From NCBI RefSeq assembly GCF_001591805.1, contig NZ_BCVP01000015.1, forward strand, positions 1-64,000: a stretch of DNA of 64,000 bases, read 5' to 3'. Source of the stretch: Neobacillus novalis NBRC 102450. GTDB taxonomy: Bacteria; Bacillota; Bacilli; Bacillales; Cytobacillaceae. A model generated the notes under the pieces. It saw only the letters and a program-made list of their open reading frames with translations, ran no database searches and was not told the origin of the DNA. The translations under genes were made by a program, and so were the position numbers. Positions 36,885 to 46,440 of the stretch are shown one piece after another. Positions within the stretch are counted from its first letter, which is position 1; every line of letters begins with the position of its first letter.

Positions 36885-37853
36885 ATGCTGCTAAGCTCAA
36901 TGAAAAAGGGGTTACTGGTTGGTTTCAAAACAACATGGACGTTAGGGAAAGTTATTTTTCCAGTTACCCTGATTGTGGCAGTGCTGCAGTATACACCAGT
37001 TCTGCCATGGGTAATGAATGCGATTTCCCCGCTCATGAAGCTGCTGGGATTATCAGGGGATGCCGCGATTCCGCTCGTGCTCGGGAATTTCCTGAACCTG
37101 TATGCGGGCATCGGCGCCATCTTGACGTTCGATTTTTCGGTAAAAGAAGTATTTATTCTAGCCGTAATGCTTTCGTTTTCACATAATTTATTCATAGAAT
37201 CCAGCGTTGCCATGAAAGCCGGCGTCAAGCTGTGGGTCGTCCTGGTGACAAGGCTTGGGCTTGCCCTTCTGTCTGCCGCCGTGATTAATCTTGTTTGGCA
37301 TGGGGGCGGAGAAACCGCAAAGTATGGGTTAATTCAGCCGAGTACGGAACAGGCCGACGGCATCGCTGCCATTTTACTAGAAGCGGTTCAAAAAGCAGGG
37401 CTCGGCATTTTTCAGTTAGCGATGATTGTCATCCCGCTTATGGTGGTCATCCAAATTTTAAAAGACTTACAATGGTTAACTAAGTTTTCAAAAATGATGT
37501 CGCCCGTCACGAAAACGCTTGGCATGAAGGAGAATACCTCGACGACGATGGCTGCCGGTTTATTATTCGGCTTAGCTTATGGTGCAGGTGTCATGATTCA
37601 AGCCGTAAAAGAAGATGGTGTCAGTAAAAAGGATATCACGCTGGCGTTTATTTTTCTAATGGCCTGCCATGCGGTTGTCGAGGATACGTTAATCTTCTTG
37701 CCGCTCGGCATCCCGGTATGGCCGCTGTTTTTAATCCGGCTTGGTGTCGCGATAGTGCTGACCTTAGTGGTCGGGATGATTTGGAAACGAAGAGGGCAAT
37801 TGAAAAGAAAGGATGCCAACTATGACCAACAAAATTACAACAGTTCTGTTTGA
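36885..37853 (+). CDS. yvoD: Nucleoside-recognition (Gate) domain membrane protein, YvoD-like
   Basis: 322 residues with about eight membrane helices, arranged as two Gate-type halves. Segments [15 protein letters not shown] and [15 protein letters not shown] resemble the paired helices of SpoVV/SpmA-like proteins. Transport activity is not established. ATG 36885 has GGAGGG 9 bp upstream; the in-frame GTG at 36864 lies against lgt without a site. It overlaps ppaX by 32 bp. Confidence 0.8.
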   Translation: MLLSSMKKGLLVGFKTTWTLGKVIFPVTLIVAVLQYTPVLPWVMNAISPLMKLLGLSGDAAIPLVLGNFLNLYAGIGAILTFDFSVKEVFILAVMLSFSHNLFIESSVAMKAGVKLWVVLVTRLGLALLSAAVINLVWHGGGETAKYGLIQPSTEQADGIAAILLEAVQKAGLGIFQLAMIVIPLMVVIQILKDLQWLTKFSKMMSPVTKTLGMKENTSTTMAAGLLFGLAYGAGVMIQAVKEDGVSKKDITLAFIFLMACHAVVEDTLIFLPLGIPVWPLFLIRLGVAIVLTLVVGMIWKRRGQLKRKDANYDQQNYNSSV

Positions 37854-38466
37854 TTTAGATGGAACATTAATTGATACCAATGAATTAATCATTTCAACTT
37901 ATTTGCATACGCTTGAAAAATATTATCCAAGCAAGTACAAGCGTGAGGATGTTTTGCCGTTTATGGGTCCTACCTTGCAGGAAGCATTTAGTACAGTTGA
38001 CCCTGACCGTGTAGAGGAAATGATTCTGGAGTACCGTACATTTAATCTCGCCAATCACGATGCCTTAGTGAAAGAATTTGAGGGTGCAGTGGAAACAGTT
38101 CAAACTTTATTCGAAAAAGGGTACAAACTCGCAATTGTTACGACGAAACGTCATGACACGGCCTTGAAAGGGCTCCGCCTGATGAACCTTGATCGCTATT
38201 TTGAAGTGGTTGTCGCGCTAGATCATGTGACAAAGGTAAAGCCTGATCCGGAACCGCTTTTCCATGCGCTTGAGCAGTTAAAGTCCACACCAGAGGAGTC
38301 ACTGATGGTCGGCGATAATTACCATGATATTTTAGCAGGAAAAAATGCCGGGACATTGACGGCAGGTGTCGCATGGTCGATTAAAGGCAGAGAATACATC
38401 GCCAAATATGAACCAGATTATATTCTAGATCACATGACGGATTTATTAAAAATCCTCGGAGAGTGA
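37822..38466 (+). CDS. ppaX: Pyrophosphatase PpaX (HAD superfamily)
   Basis: 214 residues. It hydrolyses the pyrophosphate released when HprK dephosphorylates P-Ser-HPr. HAD motif I is [11 protein letters not shown] (nucleophile Asp9 or so), the motif II Thr lies in [10 protein letters not shown], the motif III Lys in KVKPDPEP, and motif IV is [19 protein letters not shown] 37822 is preferred, with AAAGG 9 bp upstream; ATG 37813 is alternative. The hprK-ppaX linkage matches B. subtilis. Confidence 0.93.
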   Translation: MTNKITTVLFDLDGTLIDTNELIISTYLHTLEKYYPSKYKREDVLPFMGPTLQEAFSTVDPDRVEEMILEYRTFNLANHDALVKEFEGAVETVQTLFEKGYKLAIVTTKRHDTALKGLRLMNLDRYFEVVVALDHVTKVKPDPEPLFHALEQLKSTPEESLMVGDNYHDILAGKNAGTLTAGVAWSIKGREYIAKYEPDYILDHMTDLLKILGE

Positions 38467-38470
38467 AGGT

Positions 38471-39007
38471 ATGAGGAATACGACCCGCTACCCGGTTGAA
38501 GGTGCGAATTCTTTATGGCACGTTTACAAGACCGTGCCTTTTTGGAAGGTTGTCAGAAATTTTATTGTCATTCAGCTCGGCCGCTATACGCCGTTTTTAG
38601 GGATGAAGAATTGGCTGTACCGTGTGTTTCTTGGTGTTAAGGTCGGCGAGCAAACCTCCTTTGCGCTGATGGTGATGCTCGATGTGATGTTCCCGGAGAA
38701 AATCAGTGTCGGCCGCAACACGGTCATTGGCTATAACACGACCATCCTGGCGCATGAGTATTTGATTAAAGAATACCGCTTGGGGCCAGTTTCGATTGGC
38801 AGCGAGGTCATGATTGGCGCCAATTCGACGATTTTACCTGGGGTGACCATTGGTGATGGATCCATCGTCTCAGCCGGAACCCTTGTCCACAAAGATGTCC
38901 CAGCGGGGGCATTCGTCGGCGGTAACCCAATGCGGGTGATTTACACAAAGGAAGAACTAGCCGCGCGCTGGGCCGATGATGTAATTTATGGCCGTGGAAG
39001 TAAATAA
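38471..39007 (+). CDS. yvoF: Left-handed beta-helix acyltransferase, YvoF-like
   Basis: 178 residues. Hexapeptide repeats from about residue 70 (ISVGRN, TVIGYN, VMIGAN, STILPGVTIG) form a left-handed beta helix ending in a GGNPMRVI segment typical of maltose/galactoside O-acetyltransferase relatives. The acceptor is unknown. It lies 4 bp after ppaX and ends the hprK cluster, with a terminator following. Confidence 0.87.
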   Translation: MRNTTRYPVEGANSLWHVYKTVPFWKVVRNFIVIQLGRYTPFLGMKNWLYRVFLGVKVGEQTSFALMVMLDVMFPEKISVGRNTVIGYNTTILAHEYLIKEYRLGPVSIGSEVMIGANSTILPGVTIGDGSIVSAGTLVHKDVPAGAFVGGNPMRVIYTKEELAARWADDVIYGRGSK

Positions 39008-39016
39008 TGAAGGATG

Positions 39017-39050
39017 AAGCCTGGTTTGCTTTTAACTGGGCTTTTTTTTA
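39017..39050 (+). terminator. Terminator of the hprK-yvoF operon
   Basis: AAGCCTGGTT pairs with AACTGGGCTT (with two wobble pairs) and is followed by T8. Confidence 0.75.
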
Positions 39051-39083
39051 TGGAACTTGCCTTCCGGGAGAAAAAATTGTTGG

Positions 39084-39271
39084 GGTGGCGGAATGCGGAG
39101 TAGTTTGGCGAGATCCCTGCCTAGTTTGGCGAAATCCCGGCGTAGTTTGGCGAGATCCCGGCGTAGTTTGGCGAAATCACCGCGTAGTTTGGCGAGATCC
39201 CTGCCTAGTTTGGCGAAATCCCGGCGTAGTTTGGCGAAATCACCACGCAGTTTGGCGAAATACCCTCTGAA
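39084..39271. repeat. 21-bp periodic repeat array C
   Basis: Eight units with core TAGTTTGGCGArATC. TTTGGCG starts at 39104, 39125, 39146, 39167, 39188, 39209, 39230 and 39251, all 21 bp apart. A degenerate ninth copy (GGTGGCG) lies 20 bp before the first. The spacer types repeat in order (CCCTGCC, CCCGGCG, CCCGGCG, CACCGCG, then CCCTGCC, CCCGGCG, CACCACG), showing a block duplication. It has the same orientation and core as array B and starts about 35 bp after the yvoF terminator. Confidence 0.92.
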
Positions 39272-39359
39272 ATCAGCAGAATCAACTCGTATCTCAGTGG
39301 AATCAATCAAGATTTCCTATGAAATTCTCCCCTTTCCTCGACCCGTGTTGATTTTTCCA

Positions 39360-39388
39360 TTGACGAAAACATACCTAGAGAGTAAACT
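39360..39388 (+). promoter_or_regulatory. Sigma-A promoter of the histidine operon
   Basis: TTGACG and TAAACT are separated by 17 bp, about 65 bp upstream of hisZ. I see no T-box or leader-peptide attenuator in the short leader. Confidence 0.65.
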
Positions 39389-39453
39389 ACTAATTATTAA
39401 CTTTAATTCGCTACCAATTTAGCAGACTAAAGCATGTGAAAAGGGTGAACCAA

Positions 39454-40626
39454 ATGAGTCGCTTGTTTATGTTTGAAAAGCCTTTGGGAATGCGCGATAC
39501 GCTGCCGGAATTATATGAAAAAAAGCACCAGATTCGGTCAGTAATAGCGGAAACAATGAAACTCTGGGGCTATCAATTTATCGAAACACCAACACTTGAA
39601 TACTACGAAACTGTCGGGGCGGCATCAGCGATTGCTGACCAACAGCTGTTTAAATTGCTTGACAAAGAGGGTAATACTTTAGTGCTCAGGCCTGATATGA
39701 CAGCGCCAATCGCCCGTGTAGCGGCATCCAAACTATTAAGCGAGGATCTTCCTGTAAGGTTAGCTTACTCAGCCAATGTTTTCCGTGCCCAGCAGCGCGA
39801 GGGTGGCCGGCCTGCCGAGTTCGAGCAAATTGGGGTTGAATGTTTGAACGAGGATACCGTCTCCTGCGATGGCGAGACGATTGCCTTACTGATTTCTTCC
39901 CTAAAGAAAGTCGGTCTGCCGCAATTCCAAGTTTCGATTGGCCATGTAGGCTTTGCACAGGAGTTGTTTATGCAAATCCTCGGAACGAACGGACGGGCGA
40001 CAGCCTTAAGGAAATTTTTATATGAAAAAAATTATGTCGGCTACCGCGAACATGTAAACTCCTTGCAACTATCATCAATTGATAAGCAAAGGCTTCTCCA
40101 GCTCCTTCAACTTAGGGGTGGTGAAGAAGTCATCGGAAAAGCTCTCGACATTATTGAAAACGGCAAAGGCAAGCAAGCAATCATCGAGCTGCAAGAGCTG
40201 TGGGATGTCATCAAGGATTATGGAATCGAAGAAATGGTTAAATTCGACCTTTCGATTGTTAGCCATATGAGCTATTATTCAGGCATTTTATTTGAAGCAT
40301 ATGCCGGGAATGTAGGATTCCCCATCGGAAATGGCGGCCGCTATAGTTTAATTGAGAAATTTGGAAGAAAAGCAACCGCGACCGGGTTTGCGGTACGACT
40401 TGATATGCTTCTCGAAGCACTAAAAGAAGTCCAGCTCGAAAATACTGCACACTGTATTTTTTTCAGTGGAGAGAGGCGGAAAGAAGCCTTTCAACTAGCA
40501 GAAAAAATGCATGGGCAAGGTAAACTGGCGGTCCTACAAGACATTACCGGAGTAAAAAACCTTGATGCTTTTACAAAAAGGTTTAACGATACGACCTTTT
40601 TAATCGGAGGAAGCGGCAATGAATAA
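39454..40626 (+). CDS. hisZ: ATP phosphoribosyltransferase regulatory subunit
   Basis: 390 residues of class II tRNA-synthetase fold related to HisRS but without an anticodon domain. It forms a complex with the short HisG to catalyse and feedback-regulate the first step of histidine synthesis. The segments [23 protein letters not shown] and [10 protein letters not shown] fit the family. ATG 39454 has AAAAGGGTG upstream; GTG 39436 is in frame. It is the first of eight his genes and overlaps hisG by 8 bp. Confidence 0.93.
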   Translation: MSRLFMFEKPLGMRDTLPELYEKKHQIRSVIAETMKLWGYQFIETPTLEYYETVGAASAIADQQLFKLLDKEGNTLVLRPDMTAPIARVAASKLLSEDLPVRLAYSANVFRAQQREGGRPAEFEQIGVECLNEDTVSCDGETIALLISSLKKVGLPQFQVSIGHVGFAQELFMQILGTNGRATALRKFLYEKNYVGYREHVNSLQLSSIDKQRLLQLLQLRGGEEVIGKALDIIENGKGKQAIIELQELWDVIKDYGIEEMVKFDLSIVSHMSYYSGILFEAYAGNVGFPIGNGGRYSLIEKFGRKATATGFAVRLDMLLEALKEVQLENTAHCIFFSGERRKEAFQLAEKMHGQGKLAVLQDITGVKNLDAFTKRFNDTTFLIGGSGNE

Positions 40627-41281
40627 CAACTTAACAATAGCGATGCCAAAGGGGCGGATTTTTGAAGAAGCTCTTGAATTATTAAGAAAAGCCGGTTATA
40701 AACTGCCGCCGGAATTTGATGATTCACGAAAATTAATCATCGAAGCAGCTGCAGAAGGGCTACGATTTATTTTAGCCAAGCCGATGGATGTGGCTACATA
40801 TGTCGAGCATGGCGTTGCAGATGTCGGAATTGCCGGAAAGGATGTTCTCCTTGAGGAGGAACGAGATGTCTATGAACTTCTTGACCTCAAAATCAGCCCC
40901 TGCTATTTAGCAGTTGCCGGGCTTCCGAATACACAAATGAATGAGGTTGCCCCGAGAGTCGCCTCTAAATATCCGAATGTGGCGGAAGCCTATTTTCGCG
41001 CGCAAGGGGAACAGGTCGAAATTATCAAATTAAACGGCTCAATCGAACTGGCCCCGTTAATTGGATTATCCGACCGTATTGTTGATATTGTCTCATCTGG
41101 CCGGACATTAAAGGAAAACGGGCTGGTCGAATATGAACGAATTGTTGACGTAACATCGAGGCTGATTGTCAATCCCGTCAGCTACCGGTTGAAAGATACC
41201 CGGATTGACGAACTGGTAACAAGACTGCATGAAGTGGTTGCCGAAGGGGGTTCTTCCGATGAAAATAGTAAGAATATCTGA
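40619..41281 (+). CDS. hisG: ATP phosphoribosyltransferase, short form
   Basis: 220 residues. It joins PRPP and ATP to begin histidine synthesis. The short length, without the C-terminal regulatory domain, explains the need for HisZ. The segments [22 protein letters not shown] and the PRPP loop [14 protein letters not shown] are visible. It overlaps hisZ at its start and hisD by 23 bp at its end. Confidence 0.95.
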   Translation: MNNNLTIAMPKGRIFEEALELLRKAGYKLPPEFDDSRKLIIEAAAEGLRFILAKPMDVATYVEHGVADVGIAGKDVLLEEERDVYELLDLKISPCYLAVAGLPNTQMNEVAPRVASKYPNVAEAYFRAQGEQVEIIKLNGSIELAPLIGLSDRIVDIVSSGRTLKENGLVEYERIVDVTSRLIVNPVSYRLKDTRIDELVTRLHEVVAEGGSSDENSKNI

Positions 41282-42554
41282 CGAGGTAACGATCAAACGC
41301 TCCATTGATACGGGCACTACCGAGCAGCAAGCGATTGTTAAAACGATAATCGCCGATGTTCGAACACAGGGTGATGAGGCGTTACACGTGTATACGGAGA
41401 AATTCGACAGGGTCAACCTATCTACTTTTTCCGTAACTAACAAAGAAATTGAGGAAGCTTACGAAAAAGTCGATCAGCGTTTTATTTCCATCATTCGGGA
41501 AGCGGCAGCAAATATTCGCAGCTTCCATGAAAAGCAGCTCAGGTCATCGTGGATGACAACGGAAGACAACGGAACCCTTCTTGGTCAAAAAATAACCCCG
41601 CTGGATTCGGTAGGAGTGTATGTGCCAGGAGGGACGGCGGCCTATCCATCATCGGTACTGATGAATGTGATTCCCGCGAAAGTGGCCGGTGTCGAACGAA
41701 TTGTGATGGTGTCGCCGCCAAACGCAGATGGTGTTGTACCTGCAGCAGTCCTTGTCGCGGCTCAGGAAGCCGGGGTTAAAGAAATCTATAAAGTTGGCGG
41801 GGCGCAAGCGATTGCCGCGCTTGCTTACGGAACCGAGTCGATTGCATCTGTTGATAAAATTACTGGCCCGGGAAATATTTTTGTGGCGCTGGCGAAACGT
41901 GAGGTATTTGGCGATGTGGATATCGATATGATTGCCGGTCCAAGTGAGATTGCGATTTTAGCAGATGAAACGGCAAGGGCAGATGAGGTTGCTGCAGACC
42001 TATTATCCCAGGCCGAACACGACCCCCGGGCCTGCAGTGTTCTGGTTACACCCTCAATGGTGTTGGCCGAAGAGGTGGCAGCGGAAGTCGAAAAGCAGCT
42101 TACCATGCTGCCGCGTCAGGAAATTGCCGCCCGTTCGATTGCCGATTACGGGGCAATCTATGTAACAGCAGACATCGATGAAGCGGTTGAAACGGTTAAT
42201 CAGTTAGCGCCAGAACATCTCGAAGTAATCACGGAAAATGCGCTGGAGCTTCTTGGAAAAATTCGTCACGCTGGGGCAATCTTTATCGGCCGATACAGCT
42301 CAGAACCCGTCGGTGATTATTTTGCCGGGCCGAATCATGTGCTTCCGACTAACGGCACCGCACGTTTTTCCAGCCCACTTAATGTCGACGATTTTCAGAA
42401 GAAATCAAGCGTGATTATTTACAGTGAAAGGGCGTTAAAGGAGAATGGCGCTAAAATCGCTGCCTTTGCCCGCATGGAAGGGCTCGAAGCACACGCCCGG
42501 GCAGTGGAAATAAGACTTAAAAACGATCGCTCAGTCACTAAAAAGGGTTCATAG
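41259..42554 (+). CDS. hisD: Histidinol dehydrogenase
   Basis: 431 residues. It oxidises histidinol to histidine in two NAD-dependent, zinc-assisted steps. The signature beginning [15 protein letters not shown] and the catalytic region QAEHDPRA are present, as is APEHLEV near residue 322. ATG 41259 has GAAGGGGG upstream; the frame is open earlier only within hisG. The last residues (SVTKKGS) and the stop are encoded inside a 52-bp tandem repeat, so the tail may not be ancestral. Confidence 0.96.
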   Translation: MKIVRISDEVTIKRSIDTGTTEQQAIVKTIIADVRTQGDEALHVYTEKFDRVNLSTFSVTNKEIEEAYEKVDQRFISIIREAAANIRSFHEKQLRSSWMTTEDNGTLLGQKITPLDSVGVYVPGGTAAYPSSVLMNVIPAKVAGVERIVMVSPPNADGVVPAAVLVAAQEAGVKEIYKVGGAQAIAALAYGTESIASVDKITGPGNIFVALAKREVFGDVDIDMIAGPSEIAILADETARADEVAADLLSQAEHDPRACSVLVTPSMVLAEEVAAEVEKQLTMLPRQEIAARSIADYGAIYVTADIDEAVETVNQLAPEHLEVITENALELLGKIRHAGAIFIGRYSSEPVGDYFAGPNHVLPTNGTARFSSPLNVDDFQKKSSVIIYSERALKENGAKIAAFARMEGLEAHARAVEIRLKNDRSVTKKGS

Positions 42555-42649
42555 TGCCCGTCGCGGTTCAAAAAAGCCTTGTCCGGTCACTGAGAAGGGT
42601 TCATAGTGCCCGTCGCGGTTCAAAAAAGCCCGGTCCGGTCACTGAGAAG
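42536..42649 (+). repeat. 52-bp tandem duplication covering the hisD stop codon
   Basis: Two units start at 42536 and 42588, and a 10-bp partial third starts at 42640. Each contains GGGTTCATAGTGCCCGTCGC and GGTTCAAAAAAGCC. Unit 1 encodes the end of HisD. The units differ at a few positions only, so the duplication is recent. The gap to hisB also holds about 70 bp of ordinary AT-rich sequence. Confidence 0.9.
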
Positions 42650-42720
42650 CGAGTTCCTTGAATAGGAAAAAACTACCAATTCATATTAGGAAAAAACAAT
42701 CATTACAAGGAGGCATCTGA

Positions 42721-43308
42721 ATGGAAAGGATCGCAAGTATTGAACGACAAACAAATGAAACGAAAATTCAGCTATCGTTAGCAATTGACGGGGAGGGCCA
42801 GTCCAATCTTGAAACAGGCGTTCCTTTCCTTAGCCATATGCTTGATTTGTTCGCGAAACATGGCCAATTCAATCTGACGGTTGATGCCAAAGGCGATACT
42901 GAGATTGATGATCACCATACAACAGAGGATATTGGCATATGCTTTGGGCAGGCATTACAAAAAGCACTCGGAGACAAGCGGGGCATTAAGCGTTACGGGA
43001 ATGCGTTTGTACCGATGGATGAGGCCTTGGCCCAGGTAGTCGTCGACCTCAGCAATCGTCCGCATCTCGAAATGCGTGCGGAGTTCCCGGGCCAGAAGGT
43101 TGGCTCATTTGATACGGAACTCGTCCATGAATTTCTTTGGAAACTCGCCCTCGAGGCACGAATGAACCTCCATGTGATCGTTCATTATGGAAAAAACACG
43201 CACCACATGATAGAAGCCGTCTTCAAAGCACTAGGCCGGGCACTCGACGAAGCAACAACGATAGACCCGCGCATCAAAGGCATCCCCTCAACAAAAGGAT
43301 TGCTATAA
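42721..43308 (+). CDS. hisB: Imidazoleglycerol-phosphate dehydratase
   Basis: 195 residues. It dehydrates imidazole glycerol phosphate to imidazole acetol phosphate. The manganese-binding His motifs [13 protein letters not shown] and [10 protein letters not shown], plus the later NMHHVIEA-type NTHHMIEAV, are present. It is monofunctional, without a phosphatase domain. Unlike the other his genes, gaps of 166 and 91 bp separate it from its neighbours, and both contain repeats. Confidence 0.97.
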   Translation: MERIASIERQTNETKIQLSLAIDGEGQSNLETGVPFLSHMLDLFAKHGQFNLTVDAKGDTEIDDHHTTEDIGICFGQALQKALGDKRGIKRYGNAFVPMDEALAQVVVDLSNRPHLEMRAEFPGQKVGSFDTELVHEFLWKLALEARMNLHVIVHYGKNTHHMIEAVFKALGRALDEATTIDPRIKGIPSTKGLL

Positions 43309-43311
43309 AGT

Positions 43312-43358
43312 GGTGTCAGGCACCATTAGGTAAAAACTACCAGATGGTGTCAGGCACT
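43312..43358. repeat. Two direct copies of GGTGTCAGGCACC between hisB and hisH
   Basis: Copies lie at 43312-43324 and 43346-43358 (the last ends in T). This is the same motif, read on the other strand, as at 23284 and 63576. It lies inside a working operon, so read-through must be tolerated. Confidence 0.75.
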
Positions 43359-43399
43359 ATGGAAGAAAAATACGATAAAATTCGGGCGGTGAGTGACAC

Positions 43400-44029
43400 G
43401 TGATAGGTATTGTTGATTACGGCATGGGAAATCTTTTCAGCGTAAGCAAGGCATTGGAACGACTCTCGGCTGATTATTTCATCTCCGCCGATGAAATTGA
43501 ATTGCTTCAGGCAGATGCGTTGATTATCCCCGGGGTGGGCTCATTCCGTGATGCAATGGAACGGCTCCCAGCAGAAACCATAAAGGAATTTGCGGCATCG
43601 GGTAAACCGCTGCTCGGAATCTGCCTCGGCATGCAGCTGCTTTTTGAAAAAAGTGAAGAAAACGGCCTGACGGAAGGGTTGGGGTTATTACCGGGAAGTG
43701 TCCGCCGTTTCCCAGGAAAATCTCGCAATGGCAAGCCCTATAAAGTTCCACACATAGGGTGGAACCGATTAGAATTTGTTAAAGAATCACCCCTCTTGAA
43801 AAATCTCACTGAGGATTACGTCTATTTCGTGCATTCCTATTATGTTAATGCAGAAAACTCCGATGTCCTTCTCGCCAAAACCGATTACCATGAACAGGTT
43901 TCGGCAGTAGTCGGCAGGGATCATATTCTAGGGATGCAATTTCATCCTGAAAAAAGCAGCAGGCTCGGGATGGACCTGCTAGATAATTTTTTAAAAATGG
44001 TGGAGGAAAGGAAGGCGGTTAGACGATGA
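43400..44029 (+). CDS. hisH: Imidazole glycerol phosphate synthase, glutaminase subunit
   Basis: 209 residues. It hydrolyses glutamine and channels ammonia to HisF. The class I amidotransferase triad is visible: Cys in [11 protein letters not shown], then His and Glu in [10 protein letters not shown]. The oxyanion region PGVGSF is near residue 47. The start is GTG 43400. It overlaps hisA by 4 bp. Confidence 0.96.
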   Translation: MIGIVDYGMGNLFSVSKALERLSADYFISADEIELLQADALIIPGVGSFRDAMERLPAETIKEFAASGKPLLGICLGMQLLFEKSEENGLTEGLGLLPGSVRRFPGKSRNGKPYKVPHIGWNRLEFVKESPLLKNLTEDYVYFVHSYYVNAENSDVLLAKTDYHEQVSAVVGRDHILGMQFHPEKSSRLGMDLLDNFLKMVEERKAVRR

Positions 44030-44760
44030 GCATGACGATTTATCCGGCCATTGATATGCGCGGCGGCAATTGTGTCCGCCTTCTTCAGGGGGATTATGAT
44101 CAGGAAACGATATATGGGGATTCGCCTTTCGATATGGCCCGAAGTTTTGCCGCTGAAGGGGCAGAGTGGATTCACATGGTTGACCTTGACGGCGCAAAAG
44201 ATGGCAAGCATGTCAATGACCGCTTTGTGATTGAGGCCGCCCAAACACTTAACGGTGTGAAAATTCAAATTGGCGGCGGCATTCGCTCTGAGGAAGATAT
44301 CCTTCACTACCTTGAAAAGAGTGTTGATCGCGTGATTATCGGAAGTGTTGCTGTATCGAATCCTGAGTTTGCGATAGAAATGATAAAAAAATATGGCGCG
44401 CAAATTGTCGTCGGGATTGATGCGAAAAATGGCTATGTCGCCACACATGGCTGGCTGGAAACATCAGAACTAAAGGCGATTGAACTTGGTAAACGCTTTG
44501 CCGATGCGGGGGCGGAACACTTTATTTTTACCGATATTGCGACAGATGGGACGCTCTTAGGTCCCAATATTGCTGCTGTTTGTGAAATGGCTAAAGTCAC
44601 CGGAAAAAATGTTATTGCTTCAGGCGGGGTCAGCAGTCTCGCAGATTTGCAGGCTTTAGCTGAAGTGAAAATTGTAAGCGGAGCGATTGTCGGAAAAGCA
44701 CTTTATGAGAATCGGTTTACATTGAAAGCAGCGTTAGAAGAGGTGAAATCATGGCCCTGA
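44026..44760 (+). CDS. hisA: Phosphoribosylformimino-AICAR ribotide isomerase (ProFAR isomerase)
   Basis: 244-residue TIM barrel catalysing the Amadori rearrangement in histidine synthesis. Catalytic Asp residues lie in [10 protein letters not shown] (Asp near 8) and [10 protein letters not shown] (near 168-171). The phosphate-binding loops are IGGGIRS and ASGGVSS. It overlaps hisH (ATGA) and hisF by 10 bp. Confidence 0.96.
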   Translation: MSMTIYPAIDMRGGNCVRLLQGDYDQETIYGDSPFDMARSFAAEGAEWIHMVDLDGAKDGKHVNDRFVIEAAQTLNGVKIQIGGGIRSEEDILHYLEKSVDRVIIGSVAVSNPEFAIEMIKKYGAQIVVGIDAKNGYVATHGWLETSELKAIELGKRFADAGAEHFIFTDIATDGTLLGPNIAAVCEMAKVTGKNVIASGGVSSLADLQALAEVKIVSGAIVGKALYENRFTLKAALEEVKSWP

Positions 44761-45512
44761 CAAAACGAATTATTCCCTGCCTCGATGTCAAGGAGGGACG
44801 AGTAGTTAAAGGGATTCAATTTGTGCAGCTCCGTGATGCCGGTGACCCTGTTGAACTTGCGCGCTTTTACGATGAGCAAGGCGCAGATGAATTAGTTTTC
44901 CTCGATATATCGGCCTCAGTTGAAGGCAGGAAGACGATGGTCGAGGTCGTTAAGGCTGTTGCATCCGAACTGGCAATTCCGTTTACGGTTGGAGGAGGGA
45001 TTAATTCTCTTGAGGATATGAAAAAACTCCTCCGCGCCGGAGCTGATAAAGTCTCACTTAACACAGCTGCTGTATTGAACCCCGCTTTAATTAGCGAGGG
45101 TGCAAGCTATTTCGGATCCCAATGTATCGTAGTCGCAATTGATGCAAAATTCGACACGGGGCTCGGGACATGGCGCGTTTTCACACATGGCGGCCGAAAA
45201 CCTACTGATAAAAAAGTAGTGGAGTGGGCGGTAGAAGCGGCCGAGCTTGGTGCGGGAGAAATTTTATTAACCAGTATGGATAGTGACGGCGAGAAAAATG
45301 GCTTCGATCTTGCTTTGACGAAAGCAGTAAGTAATGCAGTTCCCATTCCGGTTATCGCTTCAGGTGGGGCAGGGAATGCGGCACATTTTGAAGAAGCATT
45401 TTTGGAAGGCGAAGCGGACGCAGCCCTTGCTGCCTCGATTTTTCATTATAAGGAAACCTCGGTTCGTGAGGTAAAAAGCTATTTACGCGAAAAAGGAGTG
45501 ACTGTCCGATGA
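44751..45512 (+). CDS. hisF: Imidazole glycerol phosphate synthase, cyclase subunit
   Basis: 253-residue TIM barrel that uses ammonia from HisH to form imidazole glycerol phosphate and AICAR. The catalytic Asp residues are in [15 protein letters not shown] (Asp11 region) and [14 protein letters not shown]. The phosphate loops are GGGINS and ASGGAG. It overlaps hisI by 4 bp. Confidence 0.97.
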   Translation: MALTKRIIPCLDVKEGRVVKGIQFVQLRDAGDPVELARFYDEQGADELVFLDISASVEGRKTMVEVVKAVASELAIPFTVGGGINSLEDMKKLLRAGADKVSLNTAAVLNPALISEGASYFGSQCIVVAIDAKFDTGLGTWRVFTHGGRKPTDKKVVEWAVEAAELGAGEILLTSMDSDGEKNGFDLALTKAVSNAVPIPVIASGGAGNAAHFEEAFLEGEADAALAASIFHYKETSVREVKSYLREKGVTVR

Positions 45513-46126
45513 ATGTTAAATTTGATGAAAAAGGGCTTATCCCGGCTATCATTCAGGATGCCGGTACGAAAGAAGTGTTAACGCTCGCTTATATGAACGA
45601 GGAATCGCTGGCTAAGACGATTGAAACTGGGGAAACATGGTTTTTCAGCCGCTCGCGTCAGGAACTATGGCATAAGGGTGCGACAAGCGGAAACACGCAG
45701 ACAGTTGTCAGCATCAACTACGATTGCGATCAAGATGCGGTACTCGTAATGGTTACTCCCAAAGGCCCCGCCTGCCACACTGGTTCAGTTAGTTGTTTTT
45801 CGGAAGGAGTTTCGGAGCGGTCAACCGGCCTGGGGGATTATCAGATTTTACAATCACTTGAAAAAGTAATCTTAGAACGTGAGCGGGAGCGTCCAGAGGG
45901 TGCCTACACCACCTATCTTTTTGAAAAAGGCGTCGATAAGATTTTGAAAAAAGTCGGCGAAGAAGCCGCTGAGGTGATTATCGCAGCCAAGAACCGCGAC
46001 CACGAAGAACTTAGGTGGGAGGCCGCCGATTTGCTTTATCACCTTCAGGTATTGTTGGTGGAACAAGGCCTTCCATTCAAAGAGGTTTTAAGAACACTAG
46101 AGGAAAGACACAAAGACCGTTCATAA
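45509..46126 (+). CDS. hisI: Bifunctional phosphoribosyl-AMP cyclohydrolase / phosphoribosyl-ATP pyrophosphatase
   Basis: 205 residues. The N-terminal HisI domain (1-110) carries the metal and zinc motifs [19 protein letters not shown] and GPACHTG. The C-terminal HisE domain (about 115-205) carries [15 protein letters not shown]. It performs steps 2 and 3 of the pathway. It is the last gene of the operon and its end forms part of the terminator. Confidence 0.96.
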   Translation: MNVKFDEKGLIPAIIQDAGTKEVLTLAYMNEESLAKTIETGETWFFSRSRQELWHKGATSGNTQTVVSINYDCDQDAVLVMVTPKGPACHTGSVSCFSEGVSERSTGLGDYQILQSLEKVILERERERPEGAYTTYLFEKGVDKILKKVGEEAAEVIIAAKNRDHEELRWEAADLLYHLQVLLVEQGLPFKEVLRTLEERHKDRS

Positions 46127-46145
46127 TCCGCGGTCTTTCTTTTTG
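46112..46145 (+). terminator. Terminator of the his operon
   Basis: AAAGACCG (46112-46119) pairs with CGGTCTTT (46131-46138), followed by CTTTTTG. It overlaps the hisI stop codon. Confidence 0.85.
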
Positions 46146-46168
46146 AGATTTTCCATATAATGTCTAAA

Positions 46169-46310
46169 TAGCCAAAACTCCTTAAAAAGTAGCCAAAACC
46201 CCTTGGAAAATAGCCGAATCACCTAAAAAAGTAGCCAAAACCCCTTGAAAAATAGCCAAACTCAAAAAAACTACCTGAAACCTACCAAAAAACTACCTGA
46301 AACCCACAAG
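46169..46310. repeat. 21-bp periodic repeat array D
   Basis: Five units with core TAGCCAAAACyCCTTrAAAA. TAGCC starts at 46169, 46190, 46211, 46232 and 46253, each 21 bp apart. Two diverged units (AACTACCTGAAACC at about 46270 and 46292) follow at 22 bp. A-runs recur in phase between the cores. It begins about 25 bp after the his terminator. Core GCCAA is on the plus strand, the opposite of arrays B and C. Confidence 0.88.
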
Positions 46311-46398
46311 AACTTCCCCAAACTCCCCTCAAAAGTCACCCGAACGAAGAACCAAGTTAATCCTACCCCCAAATCCCTTCTCGAACAACCGCCAAATA

Positions 46399-46407
46399 TG
46401 GTATAAT
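46399..46407 (+). promoter_or_regulatory. Extended -10 promoter of the TPR-protein gene
   Basis: TGGTATAAT has the TGn extension and a perfect -10. The -35 is weak. Confidence 0.55.
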
Positions 46408-46440
46408 ACATAAGTTATGTTGAAAAATGTGGAGGACTTC

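Noticed and set aside
39290..39453. T-box or attenuator leader before hisZ
   Set aside because: The leader after the promoter is only about 65 nt, with no antiterminator or terminator pair and no T-box core.
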